The notes: generated from the sequence alone by a model not told the origin. A stretch of DNA of 64,000 bases from Amphiura filiformis (GCF_039555335.1 NC_092642.1:14971208-15035207); one strand, 5' to 3'. Shown: positions 11,347 to 24,935, counted from the stretch's first letter. A program made the numbers and translations.

Positions 11347-12599
11347 ATGCGCAAAACAATGTGATATAGACTGGTGTGCCTATAAATGCTTTCCCCGTCT
11401 CACAAATGTCCATACATACTTGTACCACCATCATCCCCACACCCCCCAACACCATTGCCACTATTTCACATTGATCCCAGGTACGTGCAACATGTATTTC
11501 ATATAATTCAGCCCATATGAATGGCATAAATAATGCTTGTTTTGCTCATCTTTTCACAACCCATATTCACTCGAATATTGTTTCCATAATTAATTGCATA
11601 TTGCAAAATTACAAACAAATTATATTCAAATGGAATAAACAATATGCAGGCTATACTTATCTGTTGAAACTTAAGGGCGTACTACACCCATATATTGGTT
11701 TGATTGGTCTAAAAAAATATTTTTTCATTTATAACTAGGCGATATATGCACGGATAATTTGAAATAAAAAAATATGAAAGAACGTCGTTAAAGTGTCATT
11801 TTTCACCTATTTGTCTTAAAGTTGACTGGTTGGTAAGGACGCTTATACGATCCACGTAGTCTTCTTCACAACCGGTTTCTGCCGTTTCTAACATTCATCG
11901 ATATTCACATATACAGTACGTATTAGACTCGCTACCGGCCCAAAATACGACCTGCCTATGTATATTTAGGGCTGACACGTCAATTTGTATTACCAATAGG
12001 AAATACACAGATCAGACATTTGAGAATAATTCTTTAAGATTTGGGAAAAAAGTTGGTAGCCGCCTCATTACGCTACCTAATCAAAAATGTTGTTGAAATA
12101 AAATTAAGGATCGAATGCGTTTTAGTGTCAAAAAAGGCAAAATTACCGTCAAACTTTCGCCGAATTCTGCACCCTTGCGAAGCCCTCGGGCGGGTGCACA
12201 GTTAAATCGGGAATTAAAATATCCGACCTTTGCGATCAAAAACAACAAATTACAACATTGGACCATGTTTGGACATACTATAGGCAAAAAAAACACTATT
12301 GCCAAATAATATAGAATAGAACATTTGACATCAACTTGACAAACTAATGAAGAAAATGTGCTCCATAAACATTAAGTAAGTGCGCAAAACAATTCATATT
12401 CAAAGGCGTGTATAAAACTGAACAGGGCCGGACGGCTACAAGACTACCGCAGAAGTTCAAAGTTCTCGTGTTGCCAGATTTAAACATGATCATGTATGCC
12501 TAGCACCTTCTCTTGGTAAAATACCTGATAAAATCAAGAAATGTATGTTGTGCCTCTTCCCCTCCCCGTGAAGTGGTGTCATGGGGGGATCATGGGCGT

Positions 12600-12935
12600 A
12601 GCTAGGAATTTTTAAGGGGGGGGGGCAAAGGAGTGAAAGGGGAAACCCTCATTCAAGGGGGAATTTGTGACGAAACAAAATAGGCTCAAAAGTACAAAAA
12701 GACCCTAGTAAAATTTTTCAGGGCGACCGCATCCAAGGGGGGGGGCGGACTTAGCCTGTGTCCCTGGCCTCTCACTCGCAAAATGGCGGACAAACATGGC
12801 GGCGGCTCGTATACAGCACAGTGCAACGGCCGTGCGTATATTCGAGACTGGAGGATTTAGTCTAGGGGCGGACTTCCCACAAGGGGTGGGGTAGCTTCCC
12901 CCATTGCCCCCTTATGTAGGGACCTACGGCACTGG
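12600..12935. repeat. G-rich repeat fragment
   Basis: The segment starts gggcgtagctagga and is followed by long G runs. This resembles one terminus of the hAT-like MITEs at 20822 and 31485, whose ends read like gcgtagccagc. No matching right end or target duplication was found, so it is at most a one-ended relic. Confidence 0.3.
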
Positions 12936-13017
12936 ACGTATGAGAAATTTGCTCAATTCCGCAATTTAAGACATTTTAACAATTCCGCAATTTTAGACAT
13001 TTTAAATGGTAGGCCCT

Positions 13018-13520
13018 AAGGGGTGGTGCAATAATTATGTGTACCCCCCCGGGGGTGAATTATAGGGGGGGGCAAAGATTTTTTGCCAGGCGAAAAGGAG
13101 GGGGCAAGCATTTTTTGGCAGGTCGAAAGGGGGGTCAAGCGATTTTTGGCAGGTCGAAAGAGGGGGCAAGCAATTTTTGGCACAGATATTTTGGGTCCCG
13201 TTCCTATATTACGCCCTAAAAAGGCATAGGAAAACGTTAGGAACCCATTCAAATATGCAAAATTTCCTGCTCGCTGCGCTCGCATTATATGATAAGACCA
13301 TTTAAGGTTTGAAATTTGGGTTCCCCAAAATCTTGCATGTGTAAGGGGGGGGGGCAAAGATTTTTTTGCACATCAAAAGGTGGGGGGCAAAGGTTTTTGG
13401 CACGTCGAAAGGGGGGGCAAACATTTGTTGGCATGGCCAAAGGGGGGGGGCAAGCATTTTTGGCAGACCATTTTGAGAATTCACCCCAGGGGTACACATA
13501 ATTATTGCACCACCCCTAAT
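13018..13520. mobile_element. G-rich foldback MITE (0.5 kb)
   Basis: The left end aggggtggtgcaataattat and the right end, its complement before aataaagtg, form inverted repeats of about 45 bp. Inside are about eight G-rich units of roughly 35 bp of the type ggcaggtcgaaaggggg, with different spacing on each side. Several long open frames on both strands arise only because the units lack stops; none is a gene. Confidence 0.75.
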
Positions 13521-15061
13521 AAAGTGAGTAGAAAAAGTGAACATATTAAATAATAGTAGACCTATTAGGGCCTATACCCCGGGGTATATTAATACTTGGC
13601 TTTTGCCTTTTGCAATAATATAGGCCTACGTGCCAAAACTTGCGGCTTGCCCCTTCTCGGCCTGCCTAAAACTGAATACCGGCTGCCATGTAGGCCTAGG
13701 TGTAGGGGGATAATGTTTTGGAATGTCGATAGAGGGTTGGCATGTTAAAGTGGGGAGGGCAAAGATTTGTTGGCATGGGGAAAGCAATTCACCGCCCCAG
13801 ATGGCGAGTTGCGATAATATAAACTGAATCAGCGGTGTAAAGCACGAGTATAGGCCTACAATTCCGCAATTTAATGATAGGCGTACATTTTAAAGGTAAC
13901 ACGTAAAAATAAAAGTAGCCCGGGGTCATAACACTACTAAAATATTCAATAAGCATGATAAGGGGCTCACTGGGGGATTTCCAAATGGTGTAGGCCTAGG
14001 CCTACCAACTGAAATTTCTTACCTCTTGCATTCCCCTTCCCTTCCCCGGCCATAATCGCCTTTGTTGTCCCTGTTTGTTGTTATAGTATTAGTGGTTTAG
14101 CCAAACGCCGAGTACTAAGACAAAATCTCATCCCGAGAAAAAAATCATCAGACATTTTACACGAATCTGATTACTAGCTAAGCCTATGATAGGCCACCTA
14201 CATCAATTGGCCTACTGCTGATAGGATCCTATGCCAAATTTATACATTTCAAAAATACCAAATGACAATTTAAATGACTTACCGGGGTATCCTTCACTTT
14301 TAGACATTATAAACAATTATAATTTTTCACACTTTGCTGGGATTACTGGAAAGGCCTTTAAAATTGTATAGATGGGAATGTCTAAATGCGAGCGTAGGGC
14401 CTACGTAGCGTGCCGGATAACGTGCAGGAAAATGTTCATGATTTTGACTGCGTAATACTGTAGCCTACCCGTGACGTGACTTCCAAAAGTGCGTGTTATT
14501 CACAAATCAGTCGTGTCCCATATGAGTCTTATTGAATATGGTGGGTATAGGTGACGAGAAATGCAATTTTTTTCAACATTGCTGTAGTATGGTTGTGGTA
14601 ACCTGTTACCTATGGCTTAATTAAGTTTCAGTGAAATAATGTCGCTAGTTACAAATACAAAATATAGCTCAACATTGAAAATAGAAGCATTTTAACCAGT
14701 TCGTTTTTGATAGACGTGGAGCACTGAAAATCACCAAGTTCATGAAGCCATCAGGAACCACTTATTCCCATTTTACATATCAACATTATTTCTCTAATGC
14801 GTTGGCAACACGTATCCAAAATTTTAACGAAATCCGTTGATAGCAAGCTTTCCAAAATGAAATGAATTTAAAGCATGAGTGATGTACCTCCTTTTGGCTT
14901 CTATCTTCAAAAGCATGTAAGCTACATTCATACCGATGCCACCAATATAACGAGAAGATTTGCCCCTTCATTTTGCATACCACTTTGTCCAATTTTTTTT
15001 CTCATTTCTTCACAAAATGCAAAAACCCGCAAAAAATGTGATGGGTGTAGTACCCCCTTAA

Positions 15062-16740
15062 GTGACTAAAACATTTATAATGCTAATAATAACACACCAT
15101 TTATATAGCATCCAAAACTTTCCTAAAAGCTTTCTCGAGGCACTTGACAAGATGATAAAAATAATTTTAACAAATAATTAACATTATATAGGCCTATCAC
15201 TAGGAGAAAAAAATATGTGATCGGTTACAAAATGCGTGAAATTTATGCAATCCAACACAGATTTTTCACAGATTTTTCAACCAGTCACAGGTTTTTCACA
15301 GATTTAAAAAAATGTCTCCTAGTGTATAATAAAATTCATTTCCTTCAAAGTATTGTACAATTTGAAATGTCCAATTCACCAAATAATACTAGGCCTACTG
15401 CAAAATATAATATTAAAAGAACAATACACATTTATAGCAGGCACAACAATCGCACCGGTTTAGGAAGCATATTTTACAATAACCACATTCGTATTTTCAA
15501 TTTGATATTGACAGACACAACTATGCAAGGGTTAGTAAAGGTGAACATAAATTTCAAAATGTGTTATTTTAACGAGTATGTGCTTGGGTATTAACTGACT
15601 GAGGTGGTTAAGTTCAAACTGCATTACCTAGGGTAATACACTAATATTAATAGTCTAGTTCCAAAATATTGCCTTTAAGTGTAAAGTTGGTACTACGATG
15701 TTCATATTTTTACTTCAAATGGTATCATCAGGTGTAGATGAAGAAATTGATTGGTGCTTTTATGTATTTTGAGATATCCACGGTCAAAATTTACAGTGGT
15801 CAAAATTCAAAATTCAATTCAGGAAATGTAGTTTGACGTACACGTACCTACCTATGAATTATCAGTCGTCTTTTTTTAGTGAAAAGGTTGAAGGTCAATA
15901 TTTGGGCACGGGTCAAAACAGAACATTTCTTCCGATTTTGATGAAATTGGTCTCAAATTATTGTCCTGTTATAGTAATTCATAAAAAGAATAGTTTCACT
16001 ATATATGATATTTTGTTACCTAGGAAACGCAGCAAAATAGGTCACAATCAATTAAAACTGTATCAATATCCATCCATACTGTCTGGATATTGATCCGCTT
16101 TGATGTGTTACCGAGGTAACGAAGCATCTTAAGGATTGCAAACTATTACTTATTTAAATTGTTATTATAATGTTGACCTTTGACCTTATCGCTATAGCCA
16201 TGGGTATGTCAAACAATACGTTCTGAATCCTTATGAACTGAGGAATATTTTAACATTAATTTTAACCAAATCGGAACACTGAAAATTTTGACCCCATGTG
16301 TAAATTTGACCCTGGATATTTCGAAATGCTCAAGGGTGCCCAAACTGCCCACTACACACTCGTTTTATTATGTTATACACCTCAGACATCAACATAAAAG
16401 CAAAACATGTATATGGTTTTCTAGCTTTACAAAATCCAGGCACAATCAAATCTACCTGACTATACGTTATATCGTCCTTTTTAATGAAAGCAGCTCGCTG
16501 TGAGCCATTATGAATGATCTCATTCCCAGTGGCATAACTGCTGACCCCAAGCTGTTGAACATTAGTTGACAGTTGTTGTACCTAACCAAGGCCATAAGTA
16601 TCATTCCCAGTGGCATGACCCTCATTAAACAGACAACGTTCAAATGCTGACCCCAAGCTGTTGAGCATGAGTTGTAGTACCTAACCAAGGTCATTCGTTG
16701 AGGTGACGTGTAGTAGCATATTGGGGTTGAGGAACTTCTA
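15062..16740. other. intergenic with a dispersed repeat segment
   Basis: Sequence around 15705-15760 and 16715-16860 (catatttttacttcaaat, and gcccgggtatttcaattaac) recurs in the same order at 20760-20815 and 21170-21330. Both regions are therefore copies of one larger repeat. The 125-codon frame at 15217-15594 has no recognisable domain. Confidence 0.4.
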
Positions 16741-16862
16741 TTATGACATTTGTTTCACTCCTCTTTGATTTCGCCCGGGTATTTCAATTAACAAACATAG
16801 GTCAACTATTTTGTTCAGCCAATAACATAAGTAATGTGCAGGAATGTACTGTGCTATACATC

Positions 16863-17090
16863 GTCACTTTACTACGATAATTGCCTAAGTACAAATGGTT
16901 TAAGCATGCGTGCAAACATTCATTCACCAATCTTTGCACAAGAACAAAATAATGATATTGAGACAAATGAAAAGGAATAATCAGAAAAAAATTAGGGTGA
17001 TTACGTAACTGATGCATGCCTAGCCTGAACCTTTGTACTTTGTTCTCAAAATAACAAAAGATGACTTAGGCAATTATCGTAGTAGGGTGA
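16863..17090. repeat. short inverted repeat
   Basis: tactacgataattgcctaag (about 16870) pairs with its complement near 17063-17083, about 170 bp away. Possibly a degraded MITE. Confidence 0.45.
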
Positions 17091-17929
17091 CAATGGGAGT
17101 CATAGATATGTCAGTGTCTGGAATGAATGAAAAAATTGTATGGCCTCCCCTTACTAAAGATTGCGCACATATTTTGAGTGTAAAGAATGTGCGCGAATAT
17201 GTTGAGCCACAAGGCCTTCATAATGTTATACCCCCTGTTTTTGTTTTTAAAAAAAATTATGACCCCCATTTTTGGAAACAAATTCTATGTCTCACAATAT
17301 ATGAATGACCTCCATTCAGAAGAAAATGACAGCCCCCTCAATAGTTATACAGGTTTTTGCCTGTCATTTCAAAACCGCTGGAGCAATTATACGACTCAAA
17401 ATTTGGAAACATAGTGTTTTAATAGCTAGGCCTCGATGTAAGGGACCGTTCACATTTATTAGGGGGGGGGGCTGATGCAAAATAGGGGGCCTTTAAAAGT
17501 TTTGACCCTACTACGGGGGGCATTGAAAAGTGACCACAAATTTGCCCTGGAAAATTGAGTTTATATGCTTTTCTATGGGGTTGACCCATAGTATTCATGT
17601 TAAAAAGGGGGTCCTGAAATTTTTGAGATCTGAAAACGGGGCCCCGAAAAATGTTCGTGATGCGCATCAGGCCCTCCCCAAAAAGTGTTTGTGAACTCAA
17701 AGATATAAAACATATAAAATGAAACATCGGACCACGCCTCTTTAAATCATTTCATAATATATCTGCATCATCGACTGAAACATTGCAATAATGCTTTTCA
17801 ATTTGAACATGTTAATAAAATCTGAATGGAAAAATAACAGTCCGACAAAATTCAAAATATATATTGGAAACTAAATTGATTGAATTCGTCAGCCAAACGA
17901 CCTATTTAAATAACTTCCCTCAAATCGGG

Positions 17930-18203
17930 CACAATGGCAGGCGGCGAGTGGCATGATGGGCGTAGAGAGACAGCAAAACCGCTTAGCCGTGTGGCATTTT
18001 CCATACACTCAGTTAGTTTTGTGGGGTTCATTTTCAAACCCCAACGATTTTAGCTTGTATTAATATTACTTATTAACATAGGCATATTTGTTTGTGATAT
18101 TTTAAACGTTTTAAAATTGCAAAATAATCCCATTCAATTACACGTTTCACAACGGAAATGTACTGATTTAGAGAATTCGAGGTGTTCACCACCTGCACAA
18201 TGG
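17930..18203. mobile_element. hAT-like MITE with 8-bp target duplication
   Basis: Element 17938-18195 starts CAGGCGGCGAG and ends CACCACCTG, with imperfect inverted ends. It is bounded by cacaatgg on both sides (17930-17937 and 18196-18203). The same host repeat at 5108-5312 lacks the insert, which confirms the boundaries. An exact 8-bp duplication with CAGG ends is the signature of the hAT superfamily. No transposase is encoded. Confidence 0.8.
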
Positions 18204-18652
18204 TATGATATTATTTTAATCGGTTTTGACAGGTTTTTGAATTTGTGACCTTGGAAAACAAAATGTAATATCATCGACGCAAAAACGCAATGTCATTTGG
18301 GAAATCATTTATCTGATGTCTAATGCACATGAAGAAATGTCGATGTCCGATGTTCCAACTTTTCCACCCCCCCACCCCCCCATGGATACACCCACACAGC
18401 ACACACACCCACCAATACCACTGGCCTTATTTCATACCGGTATTGTTCCCAGGTGCTACATAAATTATACTTCACAGAAGAGAGATGTGTGAATGCTAAC
18501 CTGAATGAATAGCATGAATAATTTATGCAGAAATGTACAGGTTCTTTGTTTTGCTCCACCAGAGCCACGGTTTAACCATAGACTAAAGAATTCTATACGA
18601 GCGAATATTGTTTCCATGTGTTATTACTGTCCAAACGTTCATACCCCAGCCC

Positions 18653-19316
18653 TTAAAAGGGCTGGGGTATGAATGTTGACAGTATTATTTTGGACATTAG
18701 AGCACATCAGACATATCGAATTGCATTCTGAATACGAAGAATGTCATTCTGATATCAAATAATTTTGGTTTTTGAAATTCGCAATTTAATACACATTTTA
18801 TGGCAAATCATTAAAATTGATATTTTTGATATTTAACAGTACTCGAAGTAAACTTTATAAATCTGATGATTTATACTTAACGTGTATGTAGGTGGGATGA
18901 AATGCCGACGATCAATTGAAAATTTTGACCTTTCGTATTGAAGATATGGATTTTTTTTCCCAAAACACAAAAAAAAATTAGGTCTTTTTGGGAAAAAATC
19001 TATATCTTCAATATGAAAGGTCAAAATTTTCAATTGACCGTCGGCTTTACTCCCTGCTACATACACTTTAAGAATATATCATTAGATTTATATAAAATAC
19101 TTCGAGGACTGTTATATATCAAAAATTTGAAAAATATCAAATTTTTATAATTTGTCATAAAATTTATATTATATTGTGATTTTCAAAAATGAAAATTATT
19201 TGATATCAGAAAGACATGCTTCGTATTCAGAATGCAATTCGATAGGTCTGAGGTGCTCTCATGTCCCACAAAAAATACTGTCGAAACGCAATAAACGCTC
19301 ATTTTAGATCCCTTAA
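18653..19316. mobile_element. TTAA-flanked hairpin MITE, copy A
   Basis: TTAA lies at 18653-18656 and 19313-19316. The two halves are inverted copies (agcacatcagacatatcg, cattctgaatacgaagaatg, and tgaaaattttgacctttcg with complements). It belongs to the same family as 33477-34129 and 34126-34769. Just left of it, cataccccagccc forms a perfect hairpin with the element start, perhaps the end of another member in reverse. Confidence 0.8.
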
Positions 19317-19523
19317 TTACACAGTGACCTTTTTTAGTTAATTGATATAGGCAGCTGCGATTTTAAAACTATGAAAATGATATTTAGTTGGAGTGTTTAT
19401 ACAATATGCGGGTTAACTGTTGAAACTGAAGTGAGTAAAACATTTCTATAAGAACACAATATTTATATAATAATAACAGACAAACATTAATATTATTCTT
19501 GTTACCAGGTATGGCATTATCTT

Positions 19524-20655
19524 CGTGAAGTGCCAAGACTGGTCGTGAAGGGGCCTGGATATACCGTACGTGCTAAATATTAATTGGGGTGTGTCATGCT
19601 TTCCATAAGTTTTCATTATTGTGCTTATAATGTAGTACATTTGCCTAAAATGATGGATTTAAAGAGGCTGAATTTGAGTTTTGTGGGAGACACAATTTCG
19701 GACTTCATGCAATATTGTTCTGTCATCAATATTTATTGGGGTTTGAGGTGCTATTTCCTAAACTTCGAATTGGCATTCGTCAGAGCTGACATGTACTTGC
19801 AATGAACCATTTTATGGAAATGGGAGAAGCTTGGAATATGGCTCTTTAAAATGGTACGTACTGTATGACAGTTTGAATGTCCCCCATTGGTAAACAGCTG
19901 CGGCGAATGGGCTATTCCAGAAAATAGGTCCATACCCCCTATAGAGGATTAACTTTTCAATAAAAGAAATGTCCTGATTTCCAACTTTGCTCTCTGAAAA
20001 TGACTGGAATTCCAGCTGCCAATGTTACTCTACAAAGCTTGGAAATGCATTTAAATAAATGTTCATTTCTGATGTTGAACAATTATTGATATTGGATTGT
20101 TTTGACTTTGGACACTTTAAATTACGACTGGACAAAAAATCCGGAAATTCGAACTCCTCTAGAGGGGGTGTGCATCTATTTTCTGGAATAGCCGAATATC
20201 TAAACTCACGCTGTTTATTTGCATACAGTAAGTTTATTAACAATTGGCTCCAGGGGCCATTCAAATTTTCTGAGTACGTACCACTTGTAAGAGCATTTTT
20301 TTTTTTCAAAAGCTCCTCCCACATTCAAAACTGGTACATTGCAAGTGCATTTCAGTTCTGATCAACACTTGGTATTTAGGTTCAGTACATATCACCTCAA
20401 ACTTCAATACAATACCCAATTTGATAATATCAGAACAAAGTTCAGAAATTCAGAAATTTTTCCCCCACGAAACTCAAATTCAGTGTCCTTAAATCCACCA
20501 TTTTAGGCTAATTCACTGCATTATGAGCACCATAATGTAAAACTCAAGCCTATTTTCTATCAATATTATTTGGCACCATCTCAAGACACACACTCAATAA
20601 ATATTTATCCCGTACGGTTTATGCAGATTCAGATTATTCTTGGCACTTCGTGAAG
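19524..20655. mobile_element. 1.1 kb degenerate foldback repeat
   Basis: The left half (cttcgtgaagtgccaagac, taaatattaattggggtg, gggctattccagaaaatagg) reappears inverted in the right half (tattttctggaatagccg, aataaatatttatcccgta, ttcttggcacttcgtgaag). The arms are clearly diverged, so the element is older than the other hairpins. The end sequence (tatttacccgtgcggttta) also occurs at about 37263, beside the GPCR. Confidence 0.6.
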
Positions 20656-20813
20656 AAATATTCCATACTTAATGTCAAGTCTGTAGTATCGGTATAACTT
20701 GATTTTGACAATTATGATAGTCTAGTAGATGATATTAAGTTTAAAGTTGGGTATGATGGTCATATTTTTACTTCAAATAATAGTTTCAGGGCTGTAGATG
20801 AAGAATTTGAATG

Positions 20814-21065
20814 GTGCACAGCAGGCCCGTACGCAGGATTTCTTGGGGGTGCTGATTTTGAAAAAAGTGGCCTTTTTTTCCCAAGGGGTGCGTTTTGGTG
20901 AGAAGTGGACGTTTTTTCCCAAAATTTGGACCTTTTTTTGACCAAAAAGTGTAAAAACCTGATTTTTTTGAAAAATTCTGAAATTTTGGGACTTTTTGTA
21001 TACTTTTGCAAATTTGGGGGGGGTGGCCGCACCCCGCACCCCCTGCGTACGGGCCTGGTGCACAG
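20814..21065. mobile_element. hAT-like MITE with 8-bp target duplication
   Basis: Element 20822-21057 has perfect terminal inverted repeats CAGGCCCGTACGCAGG / CCTGCGTACGGGCCTG. An identical 8-bp GTGCACAG lies on both sides (20814-20821 and 21058-21065). The inside is rich in G and T runs. Overlapping open frames on the minus strand here are artefacts of the composition. Confidence 0.9.
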
Positions 21066-21775
21066 TGAGCAATCTTAAGCATTTCAAGATATCCAAAATT
21101 CAAAATTGTTCCGATTTGGTTCAAACTAATTCCATATCATAAGAATTTAAGCGTAGAAGCATTGGCGTTGAGGAACTGTGTCCTGGTAGATGTGAATGTT
21201 TGAATTTCTAGTTATCGTGACATTTGTTTCACATCTCTTTAATTTCACCCGGGTATTTCAATGAATATACATAGGTCAACTACTATGTTTACCAAATAAC
21301 GCGATTATGTGCAGGAATGTAGTATTATAGAGTGTGTTCCTAATAAAAAATGGTCCTTATTGTTAGCCAATTTCCAAAGTCGAGTTACTTTTTCTTTCTT
21401 ACAAAGTCCCATTGAAATTCACGTCAATATACATGAAAGTAAGTTTGTTTTTCTACCCCATATAAAACCATTTTTCATATTGTGGTGGCACCAATGTCTT
21501 ACATAAAAATTAAAATTTAATTTAAAATTGCTTTTTGTTGAGAGTTGACACTAACTTTTGAGCTACGGGGACCTGAACAGCGCCATCTTTATTTTCAGCT
21601 TGCACGAACGCCACCTTACCATGTCCGCACGCAGATTAGTTTCGGGGCCAATCGGGGGGCCAAACTTTTTGACCAGATAGAGATTGGTCCCAGAGCTCGT
21701 ATGAGTTCCTTTGCTGACTTGCAAGGATTTTTTGATTCCACGTACATACTACATTAACACGTTTAGTTATTCGTG

Positions 21776-21858
21776 TAAAGTGTGCTGAGGCTTGTGGATC
21801 AACGTCTAGGCGTTGTGCCTGTGCGTAGCGCACTATAAATCACTGCGCTGTTTTTTAC
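21776..21858 (+). repeat. SINE-like 3' domain, copy 2
   Basis: Same tail as at 1294 and 47018: gtgctgaggcttgtggatc, gcgttgtgcctgtgcgtagc, then ataaatcactgcgc and a T run. The conserved length and shared T-rich terminus support one SINE family. Confidence 0.6.
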
Positions 21859-21859
21859 A

Positions 21860-23222
21860 TCTCTATGTGTGTAATCAGTTTTGTGAATTTTGGGAAAACG
21901 CTATATTTCCTATTAAAACAACATAAGTAAATTCGATGGAAAATATCTATTGTAAAACTCATACTTTGCGCTTCTGAATTTGTTAATTCGGATATATATA
22001 TAAGCAAACGAACCCAAACTATGATTCCAGGAATCAATCTTTCAGGAACACTCTTATTCGCTCCACCAGCCTAACTACGAAAGAGGTTTATAGCCTTATA
22101 GGGTGAAATGTCAAGATCAGTTCACGAATATAGCTATAAATTTCCGATACAGATTTAATTTATCTACATTTAGAGTATAAAAAATGAGTGTGAACTTTCA
22201 AAACACTTGCTTGCAAAGGATTGAAGCTGATTTAGTTATTCCCTGGAAATAATTTTGACTTTAATTTTAATTTGATTTCAAAACAAATGAATTAGCAACT
22301 TATAGCTGTTATTCTGAAACAGAGTAGACTGTGAACCTATAACTAAACAAAACTATTTTGCAAATGACAGTATGGGTGTATTGAATATATGCATTGAGTG
22401 TATTTGAAATTAAGCCCCCCCCCCCCCCGGATAAAGCCACACAAGGGCGTAATCAGAGGGGCCTCCGTGAGGGGGGCCCATATGTACTCACACTACAAAT
22501 AAATAGAAACATAATAAACGAAGGTAGACGAAAGTCCCCCCGGTAAAATTCGAAAGAAAATATGGTCTCATTTGTGACCCGTTTAACACCGATTTTGATT
22601 ATGGGCAGAATACTCGCCCGCAATTGTCCCAAAGTCATTTTTGCTGCATCAAAATCCTCCACCCTTAAACGACACTGAACTTATCGGACAAAAAAAAAAT
22701 AGCACATGAAATATTTAACACCACACTCTTTTACGAAAACTGGTTGCGCCACTGAGCCACGCCCACCATGAATGCAGAGATTATGAAGGAAAATAATAAT
22801 ATTATATACTTTACCTGATTATCAGAAATTGTTAAACGCAGGTTACGAAGCAACTTCAGCTAGATGTTAAAATTACAAAAATCCTGTTTTGATCACAAAT
22901 TGTATAGAAATGGTCTGGAATAAAGTGATACCACACTCAAATAGCGTATATTATGTATAACTAAATGCAGCTCTGCTGAACATCAACTTGTGCAGCTGTA
23001 GATAATGAAAATACTGAATGTCAACTCATGAATTGCTCTCCTCCATCCTGCTGAAACGATATTCCAGTACAGTGGGTCGCTTGATACCACAGCTAACAAG
23101 TATTGTAGTATTTTGCGCCCTCTTTATGGATGCAAGTAGTGGATATTTTTTTAGCATTCACTTTTACAATTGCTCTTAGTACATGGCGCTATGGGTGATT
23201 TTTTAGTTAGAATCTAGCTTTC
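21860..23222. other. intergenic, nothing recognised
   Basis: AT-rich; a 13-base C run near 22416. No supported gene or repeat pair. Confidence 0.4.
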
Positions 23223-23223
23223 C

Positions 23224-23639
23224 TACAGGGTGATTTAAAATGAACTGTACCCAACTTTACCGATTTTTTATATATATTCGCGGAGATTGTACATATCAAA
23301 AAACTATCAAAGGAAGCAGTGATAAGTGTTCTGTAGTAGAAATTTTGAATTTTGATAATAAGTGGTTTTAGTCAGAAGATATCACATTTTCAATTTATCA
23401 TCCTATCTTTAGATTAGACCAACACATGGAACTAAGTTTATCCGTGTTCTCTACCGCGAATTGGTGTTTTGTAAAAATGTACTTTTCTTCAAAACCATTT
23501 GAGGTAAAGACATGATTTGTTTCACCAATAATAAACATACTATCCTGTTACCGCTTACAAACATAAATTATTTAAATGTCGGTAAGTACTTTATTTTAAT
23601 TTTTGAATTTGGGTACAGTTCATTTTAAATCACCCTGTA
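23224..23639. mobile_element. mariner-type MITE (412 bp)
   Basis: Ends 23226 and 23637 carry about 29-bp inverted repeats starting CAGGGTGATTTAAAATGAAC, flanked by TA on both sides. CAGGGTG ends with a TA duplication are typical of the Tc1/mariner group. The interior encodes nothing. A lone cagggtgtttag end next to TA near 24639 may be another relic. Confidence 0.8.
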
Positions 23640-24764
23640 CATTAGTGGAACCAATGTTTTTTAACATACTCCTCAAAGCATAAAACTAGAATTGGTTCCA
23701 TTTTTTCTGTTGCCCCTATACTTCCCACGAGTGGTCGGAGGTCAGATTAGGGCCAAACTTTAGTTTTGTTCTAGCAACAAATAAGTCAATTATCATATTG
23801 CACTAGTATAGGTAGACTTATCCGAAGTCCACTTTCCCATTGTGCATGTTCTTGCTATTACATAAGCATAAAACTCTGGTTTGTTTTAATTTGTGTACAA
23901 TATTGATAGATTTTCACATCTGGTCCTTTCAGTCACAGTACACGTACTCCTTCTGTTTTGCTAGCTTTCCAAGTGGACTACTGACTTTAGATTACGGTTT
24001 ACATGCTTAACACGGCTGTCTATGGATGAGATTGTCGGATTTCTGGCCTGCTAAAATTGGCCATGATGTAAATGGATCTGGCTTAGTTTGTGATTGGTCG
24101 CCCAGATCTCCCTTTGGATTAAATCCTCCTGGCACGTGCCATTACGATTAACTACATCGTACACAACAATCTGTGGAATTTGCCGCGATTTGTGCTGTGG
24201 CGAAAGGCAACCTCTGACTTGGTACATTGACGTACGCTTAGCGCGTCTTGTACTTCCATGCTTTGTGCTTTGGGTTAAATTGGATTGATAAACAAGTATG
24301 ATTGACAGCGTATGTTAGGGACAAAGTCCCGCTAGGTCTTGCTAAAATCCAAAGTACATAGTCGAATATTTTACTCGGGCTTTCGCGATCAATAAGCTGG
24401 TAGATTCCAAAATCAGAGTTGTTCAGTATTGAAGTGAGCCAGTATAATTATGCCAAGATATGTTGCATTAATAACATAGGTGTAGTAAATTTTAACTGTC
24501 ACTAATTGTATAAACTTTTTATGACCATTTACTATTGAATACTCCAATTCTAATAGGCATCATTATAATTTTGAGTTCAACGGAATGCGGAACATATTTT
24601 TATTTATCAAAATCGACTATGGCATAGTCTATAGTACAGGGTGTTTAGTGCAGGAGTCATAGAGTAAAAAAGGTCAAATGTTTATATCTCATCTCAAGCG
24701 AAATTTTCAAATTGTACTGATCATTCGAAATTTGTCTTTTATCACTCCTCTGTGAAATTGATTC
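23640..24764. other. intergenic, nothing recognised
   Basis: No supported feature. The 64-codon frame at 24094 has no family features. Confidence 0.4.
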
Positions 24765-24935
24765 ATCGCAATACGGGGGATTAGATATTTATCACCCTTA
24801 ATTTTAAAAGCTCAATATTCTCCTCCCACCCCCACCCCCAGCAATAATGAACGGTACCCTACAGGGAATTTAGTGGTATTGAGCCACGAACGTGCCTGGA
24901 GGCATATTAGAATAAAATTTGCCCCCCCCCTATTA
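24765..24935 (+). repeat. dispersed direct repeat, copy 1
   Basis: The run atcgcaatacgggg, then ttagtggtattgagccacga and gtgcctggaggcatattag, recurs at 26205-26333 in the same orientation. Confidence 0.65.

Larger units (their letters stand above)
11671..15061 (+). mobile_element. TTAA element, interrupted copy
   Basis: The first about 90 bp (ttaagggcgtactacaccc) match the start of the element at 7805. Positions 14530-15061, ending gggtgtagtacccccttaa, match its last about 530 bp. The 2.7 kb in between, about 11770-14525, has no counterpart in the 7805 copy and includes the G-rich element at 13018-13520. The simplest reading is one element broken open by later insertions. Two independent partial copies are the alternative. 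Confidence 0.55.

Noticed and set aside
13016-13544. Overlapping open frames of 60-113 codons on both strands
   Set aside because: They read the G-rich tandem units of a foldback MITE. Proline/glycine-rich translations in several frames at once are a composition effect.
18320-18568. 82-codon minus-strand frame ending in Gly-rich sequence
   Set aside because: Covers a C-rich simple sequence and the edge of a dispersed repeat; no domain.
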